Positions 26,567-37,400 of a stretch of 45,302 nucleotides of DNA are shown in pieces. How positions within the stretch are numbered: position 1 is the first letter of the stretch; each line of letters starts with the position of its first letter. A program made the position numbers and the translations under genes. The notes beneath the pieces were generated by a model that was given only the letters and a program-made list of their open reading frames with translations, had not been told where the DNA came from and did no database searches. The stretch is from positions 1-45,302 of the forward strand of contig PYEQ01000001.1 of the NCBI GenBank assembly GCA_003017785.1, read 5' to 3'. Source of the DNA: a filamentous cyanobacterium CCP5 (GTDB taxonomy: Bacteria; Cyanobacteriota; Cyanobacteriia; Phormidesmidales; Phormidesmidaceae).

Positions 26567-27271
26567 CTACACGGGTAATGATTGTTTGTAGTGGTGGATG
26601 AAATTTCACAACAAGCCGATATGATTACTCGGACTCTATGAAAAGGCCAAACTGTGCCGTAAGAATCGTCAAACCCGCTGTCGCAGCATACAGTTGAACC
26701 GCTCGATGTAGCTGGTTTTGTCGCTATCCTTGAGCACGACTCGATGGCGCTTGGATAGTGGTGTAGATTGATAGACTCCCCAGGCATCGGTATAAATCCG
26801 TGCGCACTGGCGATAGGCAGGCGGTACGAAGTCCCACAGCGCCTAGGCGCTCTCCTGACATTGGTTACCCTACCCCCATGAGCACCCATGATTTCTCGAG
26901 TGTCTGCATCCAGCGCTAGTCACACCCAATGCTTATTGCCTTTTTTGCCAACGAATGACCAGAGTGCGTCGCACTGCACCATTAAAGGTCCCTTTTTTGG
27001 GCTGACTCTCAGCCTTGGCTTTTGTTCGAGCTGATTCGTCATTGATATAGTCCTGAAGCCACCGCTCTGAAAGCTGTACCGATCGAGCAATACCCGCCGT
27101 CGAAATGCGCTCCAGCAGCAACCGATTAACTAACTCAGGGGTTTCGGTATCGATGATTTTGTTGGTGGGGTTCTCAACAAACTGACGACCGCAGACTCGG
27201 TATAGATAACTTAGCTTGCCAGCATGGATATGGCCATTGTTGACCGTTTACTTGGACATACAGTTAGGGCA
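26567..27271 (-). pseudogene. Decayed IS1-family transposase
   Basis: Pieces of an IS1-type transposase appear in order on the minus strand: zinc-binding start CPNC (about 27270), NGHIHAGK, CGRQFVENP, the HTH region (ERISTAGIARSVQLSERWLQ), the catalytic segment QCDALWSFVGKKGNKHWV, LALDADTREI, YRQCARIYTDAWGVY, then IERFN and the ending near 26567. Damage includes TAA at about 27248, a frameshift near 26985, TGA at 26920-26922 where Trp is expected, and further stops near the end. Terminal inverted repeats were not found. Confidence 0.8.
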
Positions 27272-27381
27272 ACAGGGCATCGATACTATCGCTTGGCTTC
27301 GCTGTCACTCTAACAAACCCATCATTGCCCTGGGTCTCCACCGGATGCATATCTCTACCTATGCTCCTAAAGAATGACTCT

Positions 27382-27732
27382 CTAATCCCAGCTTAGACTT
27401 AAGCTGGGCATGATTTTTTTTAGATTGACAATTGACTTGCTTTGCCAAGAAGATTCTTTGGAGGCTTTGACAGCTGCATGGATACTTCTTCTGTTTCTAA
27501 CTTTGATGATGAATTTTGAGATTGTACTGATTCCTAGACTGTTTAGAAACTCTAGCTGTCTAACGTCAAGCGTTATTTGATCAGGCTCTTCCTCAAGAAT
27601 TTGGTCAAGTAGTCCAACAAGTTGACTAAGGGATTTATCTATGTTGTCTAAACGTAGCTTACCGCTAAAGCTAATTGTATTAGTCTTGTCATCGTAGCAA
27701 ATAATATACTTAGATCCTTCGATTCTCATCAA
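27382..27732 (-). CDS. slr1659-type STAS-like regulator
   Basis: This 116-aa protein resembles cyanobacterial slr1659-superfamily regulators, which are distant STAS/anti-sigma-factor-antagonist folds. Recognisable parts are YIICYDDKTNTISFSGKLRL, ITLDVRQLEFLNSLGISTIS (the STAS phosphorylation-loop region, with Ser in LNSLGIS) and the closing SIVNLKKIMPSL. A preceding ATG-ATG pair marks the start. It is the last gene of the 10-kb minus-strand run, 56 nt after the GHKL gene. Its expected role is to be phosphorylated by the GHKL protein and dephosphorylated by the SpoIIE phosphatase in a partner switch; this follows from family context, not from direct evidence. Confidence 0.7.
   Translation of the reverse strand: MMRIEGSKYIICYDDKTNTISFSGKLRLDNIDKSLSQLVGLLDQILEEEPDQITLDVRQLEFLNSLGISTISKFIIKVRNRRSIHAAVKASKESSWQSKSIVNLKKIMPSLSLSWD
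27387..27420 (+). terminator. Strong plus-strand terminator inside the 3' end of the STAS-like gene
   Basis: CCCAGCTTA (27387-27395) and TAAGCTGGG (27100-series arm at 27100+300, that is 27400-27408) form a 9-bp stem with a short GACT loop, followed on the plus strand by CATGA and eight T's. The stem lies within the last codons of the minus-strand gene ending at 27382. It would stop plus-strand transcription entering the operon from the IS1 side. On the minus strand there is no T-run after the stem. Confidence 0.7.
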
Positions 27733-27788
27733 TTAGACCTACCATAAAATATTACGATTGCCTGGATATGTTTAGATTTCTGTTTGAA

Positions 27789-28355
27789 CTAGACCGGAAG
27801 CTGAATCATCACTGTACTGAGCACTTTTCCTGTATTTTCGCAGGGTTCAAATTTCCATCCTATTTGAGCATTGTAGTCATTGATCATTGATAAAAAGCCG
27901 AGTCCAGATTTGTTATCTAGAGAGACATAATCTTCGATTTGTCGCAGATACATTTCCGAGATGTCAGAATTGAGCATACGGTGAATATGTGCCTTGAAAC
28001 TGTCGGCTCTAGATTTGCTGGTTAAATTAGTCGATAAAATAAATATCTTATCTTCAGTTACATGGAATTTTATGACTATTGTTGGCAACTGACGGTCACC
28101 GTATTTAATAGAGTTTTCCAGTAGTTCATTTGTGATGTAGTCGATGGACTCTTTTGTAGAGCATATTTCTCGAGAATTATCCTTGTTTTTGTTATAGTAT
28201 AGGAATTTTGTAATGCAATTAGTGATCAGGTCAAGTAGTGAATCATCATCGAGTCTCTCTTCACTTGATAAATCGTAATTGAAAAATAAACTAATTGAGA
28301 TCGCTCTTTTATTTTGAGGAAGAGACTCAAGAAAGTTCCCTAAGATTAAAGTCAT
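27789..28355 (-). CDS. slr1658-type GHKL ATPase-like regulator
   Basis: This 188-aa protein resembles slr1658-superfamily regulators. The GHKL N-box is visible as ITNELLENSIKYG near residue 95, with a G-box-like LDNKSGLGFLSMIN near 150. This is the plan of anti-sigma-factor kinases such as SpoIIAB/RsbW. It probably phosphorylates the adjacent STAS-like protein. The gene lies 33 nt after the SpoIIE-type gene and 56 nt before the STAS-like gene, all on the same strand. Confidence 0.7.
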   Translation of the reverse strand: MTLILGNFLESLPQNKRAISISLFFNYDLSSEERLDDDSLLDLITNCITKFLYYNKNKDNSREICSTKESIDYITNELLENSIKYGDRQLPTIVIKFHVTEDKIFILSTNLTSKSRADSFKAHIHRMLNSDISEMYLRQIEDYVSLDNKSGLGFLSMINDYNAQIGWKFEPCENTGKVLSTVMIQLPV

Positions 28356-28388
28356 ATTGTATCTCGACTCGTATAAACCGCTTAAGCA

Positions 28389-30191
28389 TTATCTTTGTTT
28401 CAGAACTAAGAGAGTAAAATCGTCGAGTAACTTATTATTGCCAATATGCTCTTTCAAATCACTGACGACTGCTTGCTTAATTGTGTTGGCAGAGTGGTTT
28501 TGATAGTCCACAATGACTTGGCAAAATCGGTCTATTCCATACTGATCACCTTTTTCATCTTCTGCTTCAGTGACTCCATCAGTATAAAGAACTACAATAT
28601 CTCCCGATTTGAGGTGTAATTGAGTCTGATCAATAAACTGTTCGATATCTTCTTCAAGCCCAATCGGAAAGCCGAGATTTGCGGTGTCAATAAGCTCTAG
28701 TGTTCCATCTGCTCGAACAATGATAATTTCCTCATGCTGGCCCGATATGTTCAGAGTTCCCTTAACATAATTAAGCAGTAAAAGAGTTAAGTTTCTTTCT
28801 GATTCAATCCTCTTGGCATTATTGACAATAATTCGATTCAGAGTATTAAGGAGCTTCTTTTGGTCAGTTTCATGGTTTTCTATGAGGGCCCGGACGGCAG
28901 TCTGGACCATAATCATCAAAAGTCCACTCTCTAGACCGTGACCAGTGATATCACCAATGCTGATATTGATGTTGCCATTATATTGATGAACATCATAATA
29001 GTCTCCTCCGACCTCTTCTGCAGGTTCCATGAATCCTGCTATATCAAGATCGCTGATTTTCTCAAGCTCTGACGTTTTTGGTAAGATGAGCTGCTGAAGT
29101 TGTCGAGTAATTTCTAATTCTGCTGAAAGCCTAATATTTTCAGCTTTTAGCCTCTCGTTGAGTACAGAAATCTGGCGATTTGCTTCCGCTAACTGCTCAA
29201 TAAATTCTTTTTCTTTGTCCTGTAGCTTTTTCTTCTCTAAGCAGGCATTTACTCTGGCCTGCAGCAACGTGAAGTTAAATGGCTTTGGCAGATAGTCTTC
29301 TGCGCCTAGCTCGATGCATCTTGAAATACTATCTATCTCGTTGAGAGAAGATATCATAATGACGGGTATGTCTTTAAATTGATCGTCCTTTTTAACGGCA
29401 TGAAGAACTTGGTAGCCAGTTAAACCAGGCATAATGATATCTAAGAGAATTAAATCATATTGTCTCTCTTGCAGTAACCTGATTGCTGCTTCTCCAGAAT
29501 CTACAGCATCAACTAAATGGTTGTCCCTCTCTAATTGACGATATAGAAGCTCTTGATTGTCCTTGTTGTTATCAACAACAAGAATTTTAGAACCCTGAAT
29601 AGCCGAGTGTCGCTTATTGGCTTGATTTTTTATATAGCTAAGTGAGTTTTCAATATCGCCTAGGCTCGAATGATGGCTTGAATGTTCCTTTGAATTATCG
29701 CTTTTAGTTAGTAATTTTTCTTCAGAAGATTCTTTCGACGTGAAATTTATTAACCAATTAAGTTTATCACTTAAAAGTTCTTCTAAAGTATTGGCACCAT
29801 TAATAATTTTTTGCAAATCCGAATTTATGTCCGCAAATTCAGGGGACCTTATATCCTCGACTAGGGTGTAAATTTGAATTAATTTTGGAGCCAACTTCCT
29901 GTTAAGTTCATGACTAAGGCTTAAAAGGTCACAGCTAGAGTTGTCTGTTCCAATAATACGCGCGTCAAGAATTTGACAGATATCTCCATGGATCTCTTTA
30001 CTCGTATTCTGAATAATAGATAAGCTTTCAACGCAGCCGTCAGGTTCCTGGGAGTCGTTTTCATCTATTATTTCCTCCAATATAAGGCCAGCATATCCCT
30101 GGATTATGTTGAGTGGAGCAAATAGTTCATGCCGCCAGAACGCCAGTAAGGAGGAGGTTACTTTAACAGTGCTGATTGTATTGGAAGGCAT
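28389..30191 (-). CDS. Receiver-SpoIIE/PP2C phosphatase with N-terminal DHp-like helix
   Basis: This protein is 600 aa. Residues 10-60 (AFWRHELFAPLNIIQGYAGLI) look like a histidine-kinase dimerisation segment with a candidate phospho-His, but no ATPase domain follows. Residues 200-320 are a receiver: VVDNNKDN in place of the usual DD pair, phospho-Asp in LILLDIIMP, and Lys in PKPF. A coiled coil links to a SpoIIE/RsbU-type PP2C domain (about 385-600) with EVGGDYYDV, GDITGHG and YTDGVTEAED metal-site motifs and DDFTLLVLKQR at the end. It is likely a Ser/Thr phosphatase acting on the STAS-like protein under control of the hybrid kinase. The short 33-nt gap to the GHKL gene supports an operon. 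Confidence 0.85.
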   Translation of the reverse strand: MPSNTISTVKVTSSLLAFWRHELFAPLNIIQGYAGLILEEIIDENDSQEPDGCVESLSIIQNTSKEIHGDICQILDARIIGTDNSSCDLLSLSHELNRKLAPKLIQIYTLVEDIRSPEFADINSDLQKIINGANTLEELLSDKLNWLINFTSKESSEEKLLTKSDNSKEHSSHHSSLGDIENSLSYIKNQANKRHSAIQGSKILVVDNNKDNQELLYRQLERDNHLVDAVDSGEAAIRLLQERQYDLILLDIIMPGLTGYQVLHAVKKDDQFKDIPVIMISSLNEIDSISRCIELGAEDYLPKPFNFTLLQARVNACLEKKKLQDKEKEFIEQLAEANRQISVLNERLKAENIRLSAELEITRQLQQLILPKTSELEKISDLDIAGFMEPAEEVGGDYYDVHQYNGNINISIGDITGHGLESGLLMIMVQTAVRALIENHETDQKKLLNTLNRIIVNNAKRIESERNLTLLLLNYVKGTLNISGQHEEIIIVRADGTLELIDTANLGFPIGLEEDIEQFIDQTQLHLKSGDIVVLYTDGVTEAEDEKGDQYGIDRFCQVIVDYQNHSANTIKQAVVSDLKEHIGNNKLLDDFTLLVLKQR

Positions 30192-30259
30192 ATCGTTTGT
30201 AGTGTCCTCCGTGTGAGATTTCAGGAAGAGGGGACTTATCTGTCATGAGCATGATCACT

Positions 30260-30637
30260 TCACACCACTGGATTCCGTTGCAGAAGATTTTCTATTTTTT
30301 GTAGCAACCTAGGAAGCTCAATGGGCTTCGTTTCATAGTCATCACAACCTGCAGACAGCGATTTTTCTCTATCCCCTGACATGGCATGAGCTGTGAGCGC
30401 AATCACTGGGATATTTTTAGTACTAGAGTCTGCTTTAAGGCGTCTCGTTGCTTCCCAACCATCCATGATAGGCAGGCTCATATCCATCAGTACTATATCT
30501 GGTTTGTCTGACATAGACATCGCTAATCCTTTGGCTCCATCGGAGGCAATAATCACTTCGTAACCTTTCCGGTTAAGCCTCCTTGAAAGCATGTCTTGGT
30601 TCATTTCATTGTCTTCAACTAAGAGGATTTTGGCCAT
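30260..30637 (-). CDS. Single-domain response regulator (CheY-like)
   Basis: This 125-aa stand-alone receiver has the acidic pocket VEDNEMNQ, phospho-Asp in VLMDMSLP, Thr in ALTAHAM and Lys in TKPIELP. It has no output domain. It lies between the hybrid kinase (108 nt upstream) and the receiver-phosphatase (68 nt downstream) and probably shuttles phosphate between them or to another partner. Confidence 0.9.
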   Translation of the reverse strand: MAKILLVEDNEMNQDMLSRRLNRKGYEVIIASDGAKGLAMSMSDKPDIVLMDMSLPIMDGWEATRRLKADSSTKNIPVIALTAHAMSGDREKSLSAGCDDYETKPIELPRLLQKIENLLQRNPVV

Positions 30638-30745
30638 TGTTTGGGTTCCTGTTTTAAGTGACTTTAAGTGAAGTATGGTTTGTCAAATGAACAGCTTTGA
30701 CGACGTCTAATACTTAATAGGTTGCTTCCTGTGCTAGCTTAATAC

Positions 30746-33706
30746 TTAACTCAAAGTCCGAGAGAATGCTTGCTGCTTAGTCAAGGCTTTAGTTAGCAAG
30801 GTACGGACTTCATCTAGAAGGGTCATCCGGTCATAGGCTCCTTTTTGGAAGATGCGTTCAACTCGAGTACTTAAAAAGTCTCGCTCGGAACTATTGAGCT
30901 CTTTCGCCGTGATCACAATAATGGGCACTGAACGTCCCTCTGGGGTGCGGCGGAGCTGGTGGATAAATTCAAACCCATCCATGTTGGGCATCATCAAATC
31001 CAAGATGATTATCCCTGGCTTGGTTTTGCTGATAAGATCAAGGGCTTGTTGACCATTGGAGGACTCGATGATTTTGACGTCTTCTGATGACAGTTGACGG
31101 CGCATCATCTCTCGTGTGATGGAATCATCCTCTACAATCAGCAATGCACAAGGGGTTTCCTTGAGCTGATACTTGTGCAAAACATTAGCAACCTGCTGTC
31201 GATTGATTGGCTTTAAAAGGTATTCGGAAGCGCCTAGGGCATATCCTAGCTTCTTGTCGTCGACCATCGACAGCATAATGACAGGGATATCAGCTATTTT
31301 TGAATCTGTCTTGATGGCGCTTAGTACTGTCCAACCATCTATGTCCGGCATCATCACATCTAGAGTAATCGCATCTGGATGATGCTCCTTTGCCAAACGA
31401 AGTCCCTCCTCGCCATTACTTGCTGTAATAACACTAAATCCTTGCTCACTCAGGAACCTTTGCAGGATATCCCGGACGGCAGAATCATCATCGATTACGA
31501 GCACAGTTGAACAGCTACTATTTGATTTCAGGTTGAGTTTAGACTCAGATGCTAATTCACTGGGTGGATTTTCTACCATCTTGACCGGAAGTAATACAGT
31601 AAACGTACTGCCTTTGCCTGGTTCGCTTTTAACGTTGATATCACCTCCCATCATCTCGCAGAACTTCTTAGTGATGACAAGTCCTAGGCCAGTTCCACCA
31701 TATTTTCGTGTGGTTGATGCATCGGCTTGGCTAAAGGCTTTGAATAGTTTTTGAATTTGTTCCGATGTCATGCCGATGCCACTGTCGCTGACCTCAAAGG
31801 ATATCCAATTCCCTTGAGCAGGGTTATAGCGGCTGATCGTCAGTAGGATTTTGCCTTGGTCGGTGAACTTACAGGCGTTGCTCAGTAGATTCAGTAGGAT
31901 TTGTCGAACTTTTGTGAGGTCGGCATGCATGCTGTCGACCTCGCCAGAATAGGTAACGATCAGCTGATTAGACTGTTTATCGACTAATGGAGATATCGTT
32001 GTAGCTACTTCGTCGACGAGCGAGCGGATTTCAAAGTCTTCTAAAAACAGGTCCATGCGACCGGCCTCAATTTTTGACAAATCAAGGACGTCGTTAATTA
32101 GACTCAGCAGGTGTTTGCCAGCGCTATGAATTTTTCTTAAATCTTGGCTAAAGGTTTCGTTACCGATATCTTCAGATTCTTCCTGCAGCATTTCGCTGTA
32201 GCCAATAATGGCATTCATGGGGGTTCGAAGCTCATGGCTCATGTTGGCCAGAAACTCGCTTTTAGCTTTGTTGGCAATTTCAGCTGATTCTTTAGCATCT
32301 TTGAGTTCTAGGGTGCGTTGTTCTACCCGCTGTTCTAATTCCTCATTGGTCCTTGCTAAGGCCGTAAATGATTCTCGCAGTTGCTGGGCCATGCGATTAA
32401 ACGATTGGGAGAGGATATTGAGTTCGCCGACTGAGGATCTTTCTACACTCTGGTCTAGGTCCCCCGCCGCGATCGCCTCCGAGGCATGACTTAACTGCAG
32501 GATGGGCCGGGTAATCCAACGGGACGTGAAATAGCCTAGAACGAGAGCAACCATCAATGACATCAGGCAAAGTAATACCGTTGTGCGAGTATTGGCGTTA
32601 ATCTCGGCCATGAAGTCTGATTCTGGGATCATCACAACGACCAGCCAGTCTAGGCCGATGTCATTTCCCCAGGGCATGACCTGCAGATAAGTGCGCTCGC
32701 CGTCAATCATAAAGGCATGCTGTCGGGACTTCTCGATAGCACCAAAGCTTTCGTAAAACTTGACCAACTCATCTGCTGCAGCGCGAATCATTGGACTCTC
32801 GCTCTCAGAGACGTGCATTCTTACGGGTAAGTCATTAACAATAGAAAATGGTTTTTTCTCCCCAGAGCTGGCAACCATCATGCCATCGCGTTCAATAATA
32901 AATGTTTTGCTGTTGGGACTAATATCTAATTCTCTTAAGAATCCGCTAATTTGCAAGAGCAGCTGCTCTACACCTATGGCCCCTACAAGGTTTCCACTAG
33001 CATCGTAAATTGGACTAGCATAGGCAACTGCTAAGGGGAATGGATTGATTTCCCATGCATACACTGAACTCCATACGGGCTTGCCTGCTTGGATAGATTC
33101 TGGGAACCAGCTTTCCTCTTGAAATTGATAACTACCCGGTGGAAAAGCGAGCTCGGTACGATTCCCCTGTGTATCCGACTTATAAACGTATTGGTCTTGG
33201 TTGCCATTCCATTTTGGTGAAATCTCGCTAATGACAACGCTATCAACGCTGGGATCATAGCCAGAATCAGCGTAGTACCCTGTCTGGGTACCAAACATGA
33301 TGAAGCCTACCTCGTGAATCTGTCGGTCCTGCCAAAATAGGTTGCCTAGGGTTCTAACATCTTCTGAATCCAATAGCCCCAAACGAAACAGGTTGACATG
33401 ATTTTTGACGATCTTGATAGGAGCTGACATGTAAGTATCAAGATGAAGGTCGATGCGCTGACTGACCTCTGTCTCGATTTGTGATGCTAGATCCTCAATT
33501 GCACTGCGCCCATGACGTAACGATAGATACCCAGTTATGCCAACAGCAGCAAAAACTTGAAGGGCAAAGGGCACAACTAAAATCATTCGCAGTGGCAGCC
33601 CTTTCCTTTCTCTTTGCCTGAACTTAGTCTGATCTTTTGATGTCTGCTTAATCTGTGGATGCCTAGAAAATAGAGATGCTAGCTTGGGTAATCCAAAGGA
33701 AGTCAT
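30746..33706 (-). CDS. Membrane hybrid histidine kinase with Cache sensor and two receivers
   Basis: This protein is about 986 aa. A basic N-terminal stretch precedes TM1 (about 40-65). A large periplasmic dCache-like domain (about 75-370; [36 protein letters not shown]) is followed by TM2 (about 375-395) and HAMP. HisKA carries the phospho-His in [14 protein letters not shown] (near 500). HATPase has [17 protein letters not shown] and GGTGLGL. Two C-terminal receivers follow ([11 protein letters not shown] and [11 protein letters not shown]). Cache domains usually bind small molecules outside the membrane. The ATG at 33706 is preferred to a GTG four codons upstream. The PQ-loop gene ends about 60 nt upstream, so this kinase is probably co-transcribed with the NRPS-like gene. 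Confidence 0.9.
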   Translation of the reverse strand: MTSFGLPKLASLFSRHPQIKQTSKDQTKFRQRERKGLPLRMILVVPFALQVFAAVGITGYLSLRHGRSAIEDLASQIETEVSQRIDLHLDTYMSAPIKIVKNHVNLFRLGLLDSEDVRTLGNLFWQDRQIHEVGFIMFGTQTGYYADSGYDPSVDSVVISEISPKWNGNQDQYVYKSDTQGNRTELAFPPGSYQFQEESWFPESIQAGKPVWSSVYAWEINPFPLAVAYASPIYDASGNLVGAIGVEQLLLQISGFLRELDISPNSKTFIIERDGMMVASSGEKKPFSIVNDLPVRMHVSESESPMIRAAADELVKFYESFGAIEKSRQHAFMIDGERTYLQVMPWGNDIGLDWLVVVMIPESDFMAEINANTRTTVLLCLMSLMVALVLGYFTSRWITRPILQLSHASEAIAAGDLDQSVERSSVGELNILSQSFNRMAQQLRESFTALARTNEELEQRVEQRTLELKDAKESAEIANKAKSEFLANMSHELRTPMNAIIGYSEMLQEESEDIGNETFSQDLRKIHSAGKHLLSLINDVLDLSKIEAGRMDLFLEDFEIRSLVDEVATTISPLVDKQSNQLIVTYSGEVDSMHADLTKVRQILLNLLSNACKFTDQGKILLTISRYNPAQGNWISFEVSDSGIGMTSEQIQKLFKAFSQADASTTRKYGGTGLGLVITKKFCEMMGGDINVKSEPGKGSTFTVLLPVKMVENPPSELASESKLNLKSNSSCSTVLVIDDDSAVRDILQRFLSEQGFSVITASNGEEGLRLAKEHHPDAITLDVMMPDIDGWTVLSAIKTDSKIADIPVIMLSMVDDKKLGYALGASEYLLKPINRQQVANVLHKYQLKETPCALLIVEDDSITREMMRRQLSSEDVKIIESSNGQQALDLISKTKPGIIILDLMMPNMDGFEFIHQLRRTPEGRSVPIIVITAKELNSSERDFLSTRVERIFQKGAYDRMTLLDEVRTLLTKALTKQQAFSRTLS

Positions 33707-33768
33707 GATTTTTACCACAATTCAGATAGCTGATGAACTGCCGCGTTTATAAAAGCTGCTCTTAGACG

Positions 33769-34368
33769 CTATTTTTCAGCCATGGTTGATACTAGCCGAA
33801 AGGCCCATTTTCTACTAATTAGGATCATCATGATCGATGCTAATATGAATAAATAGAATGGATAAGCGACTGTTGAAAAGGTTAGATTATCTATAAATAA
33901 AACAGTCAAGAAGTTGATGGTGTTGCCAACCCAAAAAACACACCAAGAAAGACCATCTTCAGTTTCTGGCTCTAAGTAGGTTTTACGAAGAGTGGGAAGA
34001 GAACCAGTAATGTCTATTCCTAGGTTCGTTGCCAGAGCAATGGATGGATTGCTTGTGATAATCCAGGCAAGCAAGCTGACGCAGGAAATGATTAGACAGC
34101 AAATATCGAATTTATCCAATCCGCCTTTGCCATACTTCAAGGATAGGATTGCGATCGCAGAAGGCCCTATGGCATAGCTCAACATTAGCCAAAACGTTTC
34201 ATCTCCGCCTGCTGCGAAATAACTGACGAAAGCCGCCCAACCAATTATGCTCCAGATCCACCAGGTGGCTGGATTGGGAAAAGTTTTTCGCTTGAGGATG
34301 GCGAAGATATAGGGAATATAGCCTAGAAAACCAATGATCCCGGCAATTTTAGCAAAGTCAGAAACCAC
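33769..34368 (-). CDS. PQ-loop/SWEET-like membrane protein
   Basis: This 199-aa protein has about seven hydrophobic helices. Two related segments resemble PQ-loop repeats: GFLGYIPYIFAILKRKTFPN near the start, followed by WWIWSIIG, and GSLPTLRKTYLEPETEDGLSW in the second half. Members of this fold carry small organic molecules. The GTG start at 34368 has GAGG eight nt upstream. It sits 43 nt after the NRPS-like stop and about 60 nt before the hybrid kinase start. The context suggests export or import of the product of the A-T-reductase, which is inference. Confidence 0.7.
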   Translation of the reverse strand: MVSDFAKIAGIIGFLGYIPYIFAILKRKTFPNPATWWIWSIIGWAAFVSYFAAGGDETFWLMLSYAIGPSAIAILSLKYGKGGLDKFDICCLIISCVSLLAWIITSNPSIALATNLGIDITGSLPTLRKTYLEPETEDGLSWCVFWVGNTINFLTVLFIDNLTFSTVAYPFYLFILASIMMILISRKWAFRLVSTMAEK

Positions 34369-34411
34369 TTGATTGACCTCAAAAATAAGTAATGAAATGA
34401 TGCAATAAACC

Positions 34412-37400
34412 CTAGCCAGCTAATCCATCTAGAAAAGCCATTGGCTGTGTGTAAGTTGGCAAAAAGCCAGTTTGAATTAAGTGTTTCAGGCAAGTTCTCA
34501 GTAGCTGTTGATCGGCAGGAGGACAGGTAATTCCTTGGCTCGCTAATCCTTTATTCGTATTTGCACAGTCGAACACATAGTTCCCGCCCAGCCACAGCTC
34601 TAGGCATTTCATCTGGTCTTCTTCTGTGGCATCTGTGATGAATGCTGCTAAAGCCTGGAAATCGTTGGGTTCTGCATGAAGAGCTTGAAACCACTTGGGA
34701 GCCGGAACAGTTTGGATATCATATCCGTGAGAAGCTAATTCCCTAACAACCTGGTCTAGCAAGATTGATCGAGGGTTGACGATATGAAATTTACTGCCCG
34801 CCGACTCCGGTTGTAGGGATAGACGAGCAATAGTCTGGCTGACATAGTCGACCGGCGTCATGTCGATTTTTAGAGCTATATCAGGGGCTTTCTTGAGTTG
34901 GATTAGAGTCTTGATAAAACGACAGAAGATATCCCTGGTGTTGGAGTCACCTCGCTGACTGTGGCCCGTAATCATCCCTGGACGATAGATGGAAACTGGT
35001 AGTCCTCTCTCAGCAGCCTGTGACACCATTTGCTCTGCGATCCATTTGCTTTGGGCATAACCACTAAAAATTCCTGTTCCTTGGGCAATGTCATCTTCTT
35101 CGTGAAAGATGCGCACCTGAGCTCCAGCTAGGGATTCAAATACATCCAGGGTGGAGACATGATGGACTTTCTTGGGTAGACCCATGCTGGCTAGCTTGAG
35201 AACTTCATGGGTTCCCTTGACGTTGGCACTCTTCAGGGCCGTGTAGGGATAGAGTAAATTCACCTGAGCGCCACAATGGTAAATAGAGCCAACGGAGTCA
35301 GCTAGGGCTTGAAACTGGCTCTCGCTTAATCCCAACATTGGCTGCATCAAGTTGCCAACAACAGGGATAATTCGGCTGTAATACTGGTTAGTTTCGGTAA
35401 AGTATGCTGCTATGGCGGTATGAAGCTTTTGTTGAGCTTCGGAAGCGCTTTGGCCACGGACTAGGCAGTAAATATTTGAGTGGGTTTGCCTGAGAAGCTC
35501 ACACAGCAGAAATTTGCCCAGGAATCCCGTGCCTCCAGTCAGGAAGATATCTGATTTGGTCCTGGGTTCTGCAGGGTTAGTAGATTGAGGTTGAATGCTA
35601 TCGCTGAGTTGGACTTCAGCATACATCTGCTGCAGACTCATGTATTCATCAGGCATTTTTTCATCTGCCAGGACTTGTTTGATTAGTACCGCAAGTCCGG
35701 CGATTGAGGGTATTCTCAGAAAGTCTTTGAGCTGAATATCAACGCTATAGGTTTTCTCAACGTCGGCGACAATTTCCATCGTTTGAAGAGAATCGCCGCC
35801 CAATTCAAAGAAGTTGTCGTTGACGCCAATCTCAGCAATTCCTAGAACGGTAGACCACAAATTTACTAGTTCTGATTCTAAAGGTGTGCGAGGGGCAACA
35901 TAATCAGACTCTAGAACCGGGCGGTCTGCTGTTGGCGCCGGAAGAGCGCGTCGATTGACCTTACCATTGGCGCTCAGAGGTAAGTTACTGAGTAATACAA
36001 AAGAAGTTGGCACCATATAGCTCGGCAGCTTTTCCTGCAGATAAGACCGCAGTAGGGGAACTAGCCTCGATTGATAGGACAGATTAGGGGGTAGGGTTGC
36101 AGCGTTGGGGACAACGTATGCCACAAGGCGTTTATTGCCTGGCAAATCTTCTCTAGCTAGCACAATAGATTGGCGCACTGCTGAATGGCGCTCTAAGACA
36201 GTCTCGATTTCGTTGAGCTCAACTCGGAAGCCCCGGATTTTTTCTTGGCTGTCGATTCGACCTAAGAACTCAAGATGACCATCTTTGCGGTAGCGAGCGC
36301 GGTCTCCAGTTTTGTAAAGGCGAATAATTCCGGCATCTCCGAATGACTTTTGAATGTATTTAATGGCAGTCAAATCAGGCCGGTTTAAGTATCCCCGCGC
36401 TAGACCAGCACCCGCAATATAGAGCTCTCCAATCATGCCTGAGGTGACTGGTTCGAGGTCTGAGGTGAGTATATGGGTTTGGACATTTTCGATGGGTTTC
36501 CCAATCGGCAATATCCGACTTTGTCCTGCTGTCGCTGGATTAGGACCTGCCAAGTCACAGGTTGTTGTAACAACGGTCGCTTCCGTGGGACCGTATGTAT
36601 TCACTAGCCGTACATGGGCAGGGGAATGCTGCTTCCAAATCTCTAACCAATGCGGAACCGCACGTTCGCCGCCAATGACGACAAGTCTTAAGAATTCTGG
36701 AAATTGCAGATCCGGTAGTTCAGCACAAATTTTATGCCAAAAAGCAGTGGGCAGGTCGATGACAGAGATTTTCCAATCTTGGCAAAGGCTAAGGAACTTA
36801 GCAGCCGAGCGGATCATTTCCTGGGATCTCAACACCAGAGTAGCCCCGTGGGTCAGAGTGACGAAAATTTCTTCTACAGAAATATCGAAGCTAACCGATG
36901 CGAATTGCAAAACTCGATCGTCTCTAGTGAACTGATAGTTTTGACCGGCAGCCCTAACAAAGTTGATTAAAGATTGATGCTCTATAAGAACACCCTTTGG
37001 CCTTCCTGTTGAACCGGATGTGTAGATAACATAAGCTAAATTTCTGGCACCTAATGTTAGATTTAAGTTGTCTGAACTCTCTTCAGAAATGGCTGGCCCA
37101 TCTTTGTCTAGACAAACTACAGTGGCATTGCCTACTGGTAGATTGGATGCATAGTGCTGCTGGGTAATAACAATTGGGCTTTGGGAATCTTCTATCATCA
37201 AAGCGACTAGCTCTCTGGGATAGTCGGGATCGATGGGGATGTAAGCCCCACCAGCCTTTAGGATGGCTAATAGGGCCACCACCATCATGGGGGAACGCTC
37301 AATACAGATTCCAACTAGGGTCTCAGGTCGAACGCCCAGCTTTAGCAAATACCTGGCCAGCTGATTTGCTTGGCAATTAAGTTCACGATAGCTGTACTGC

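Noticed and set aside
16917-27271. TGA reassigned to tryptophan, since two transposase frames have TGA where Trp is expected
   Set aside because: Intact genes in the window use TGG for Trp and end with TGA, and the transposase remnants also contain TAA, TAG and frameshifts, so ordinary decay explains them.
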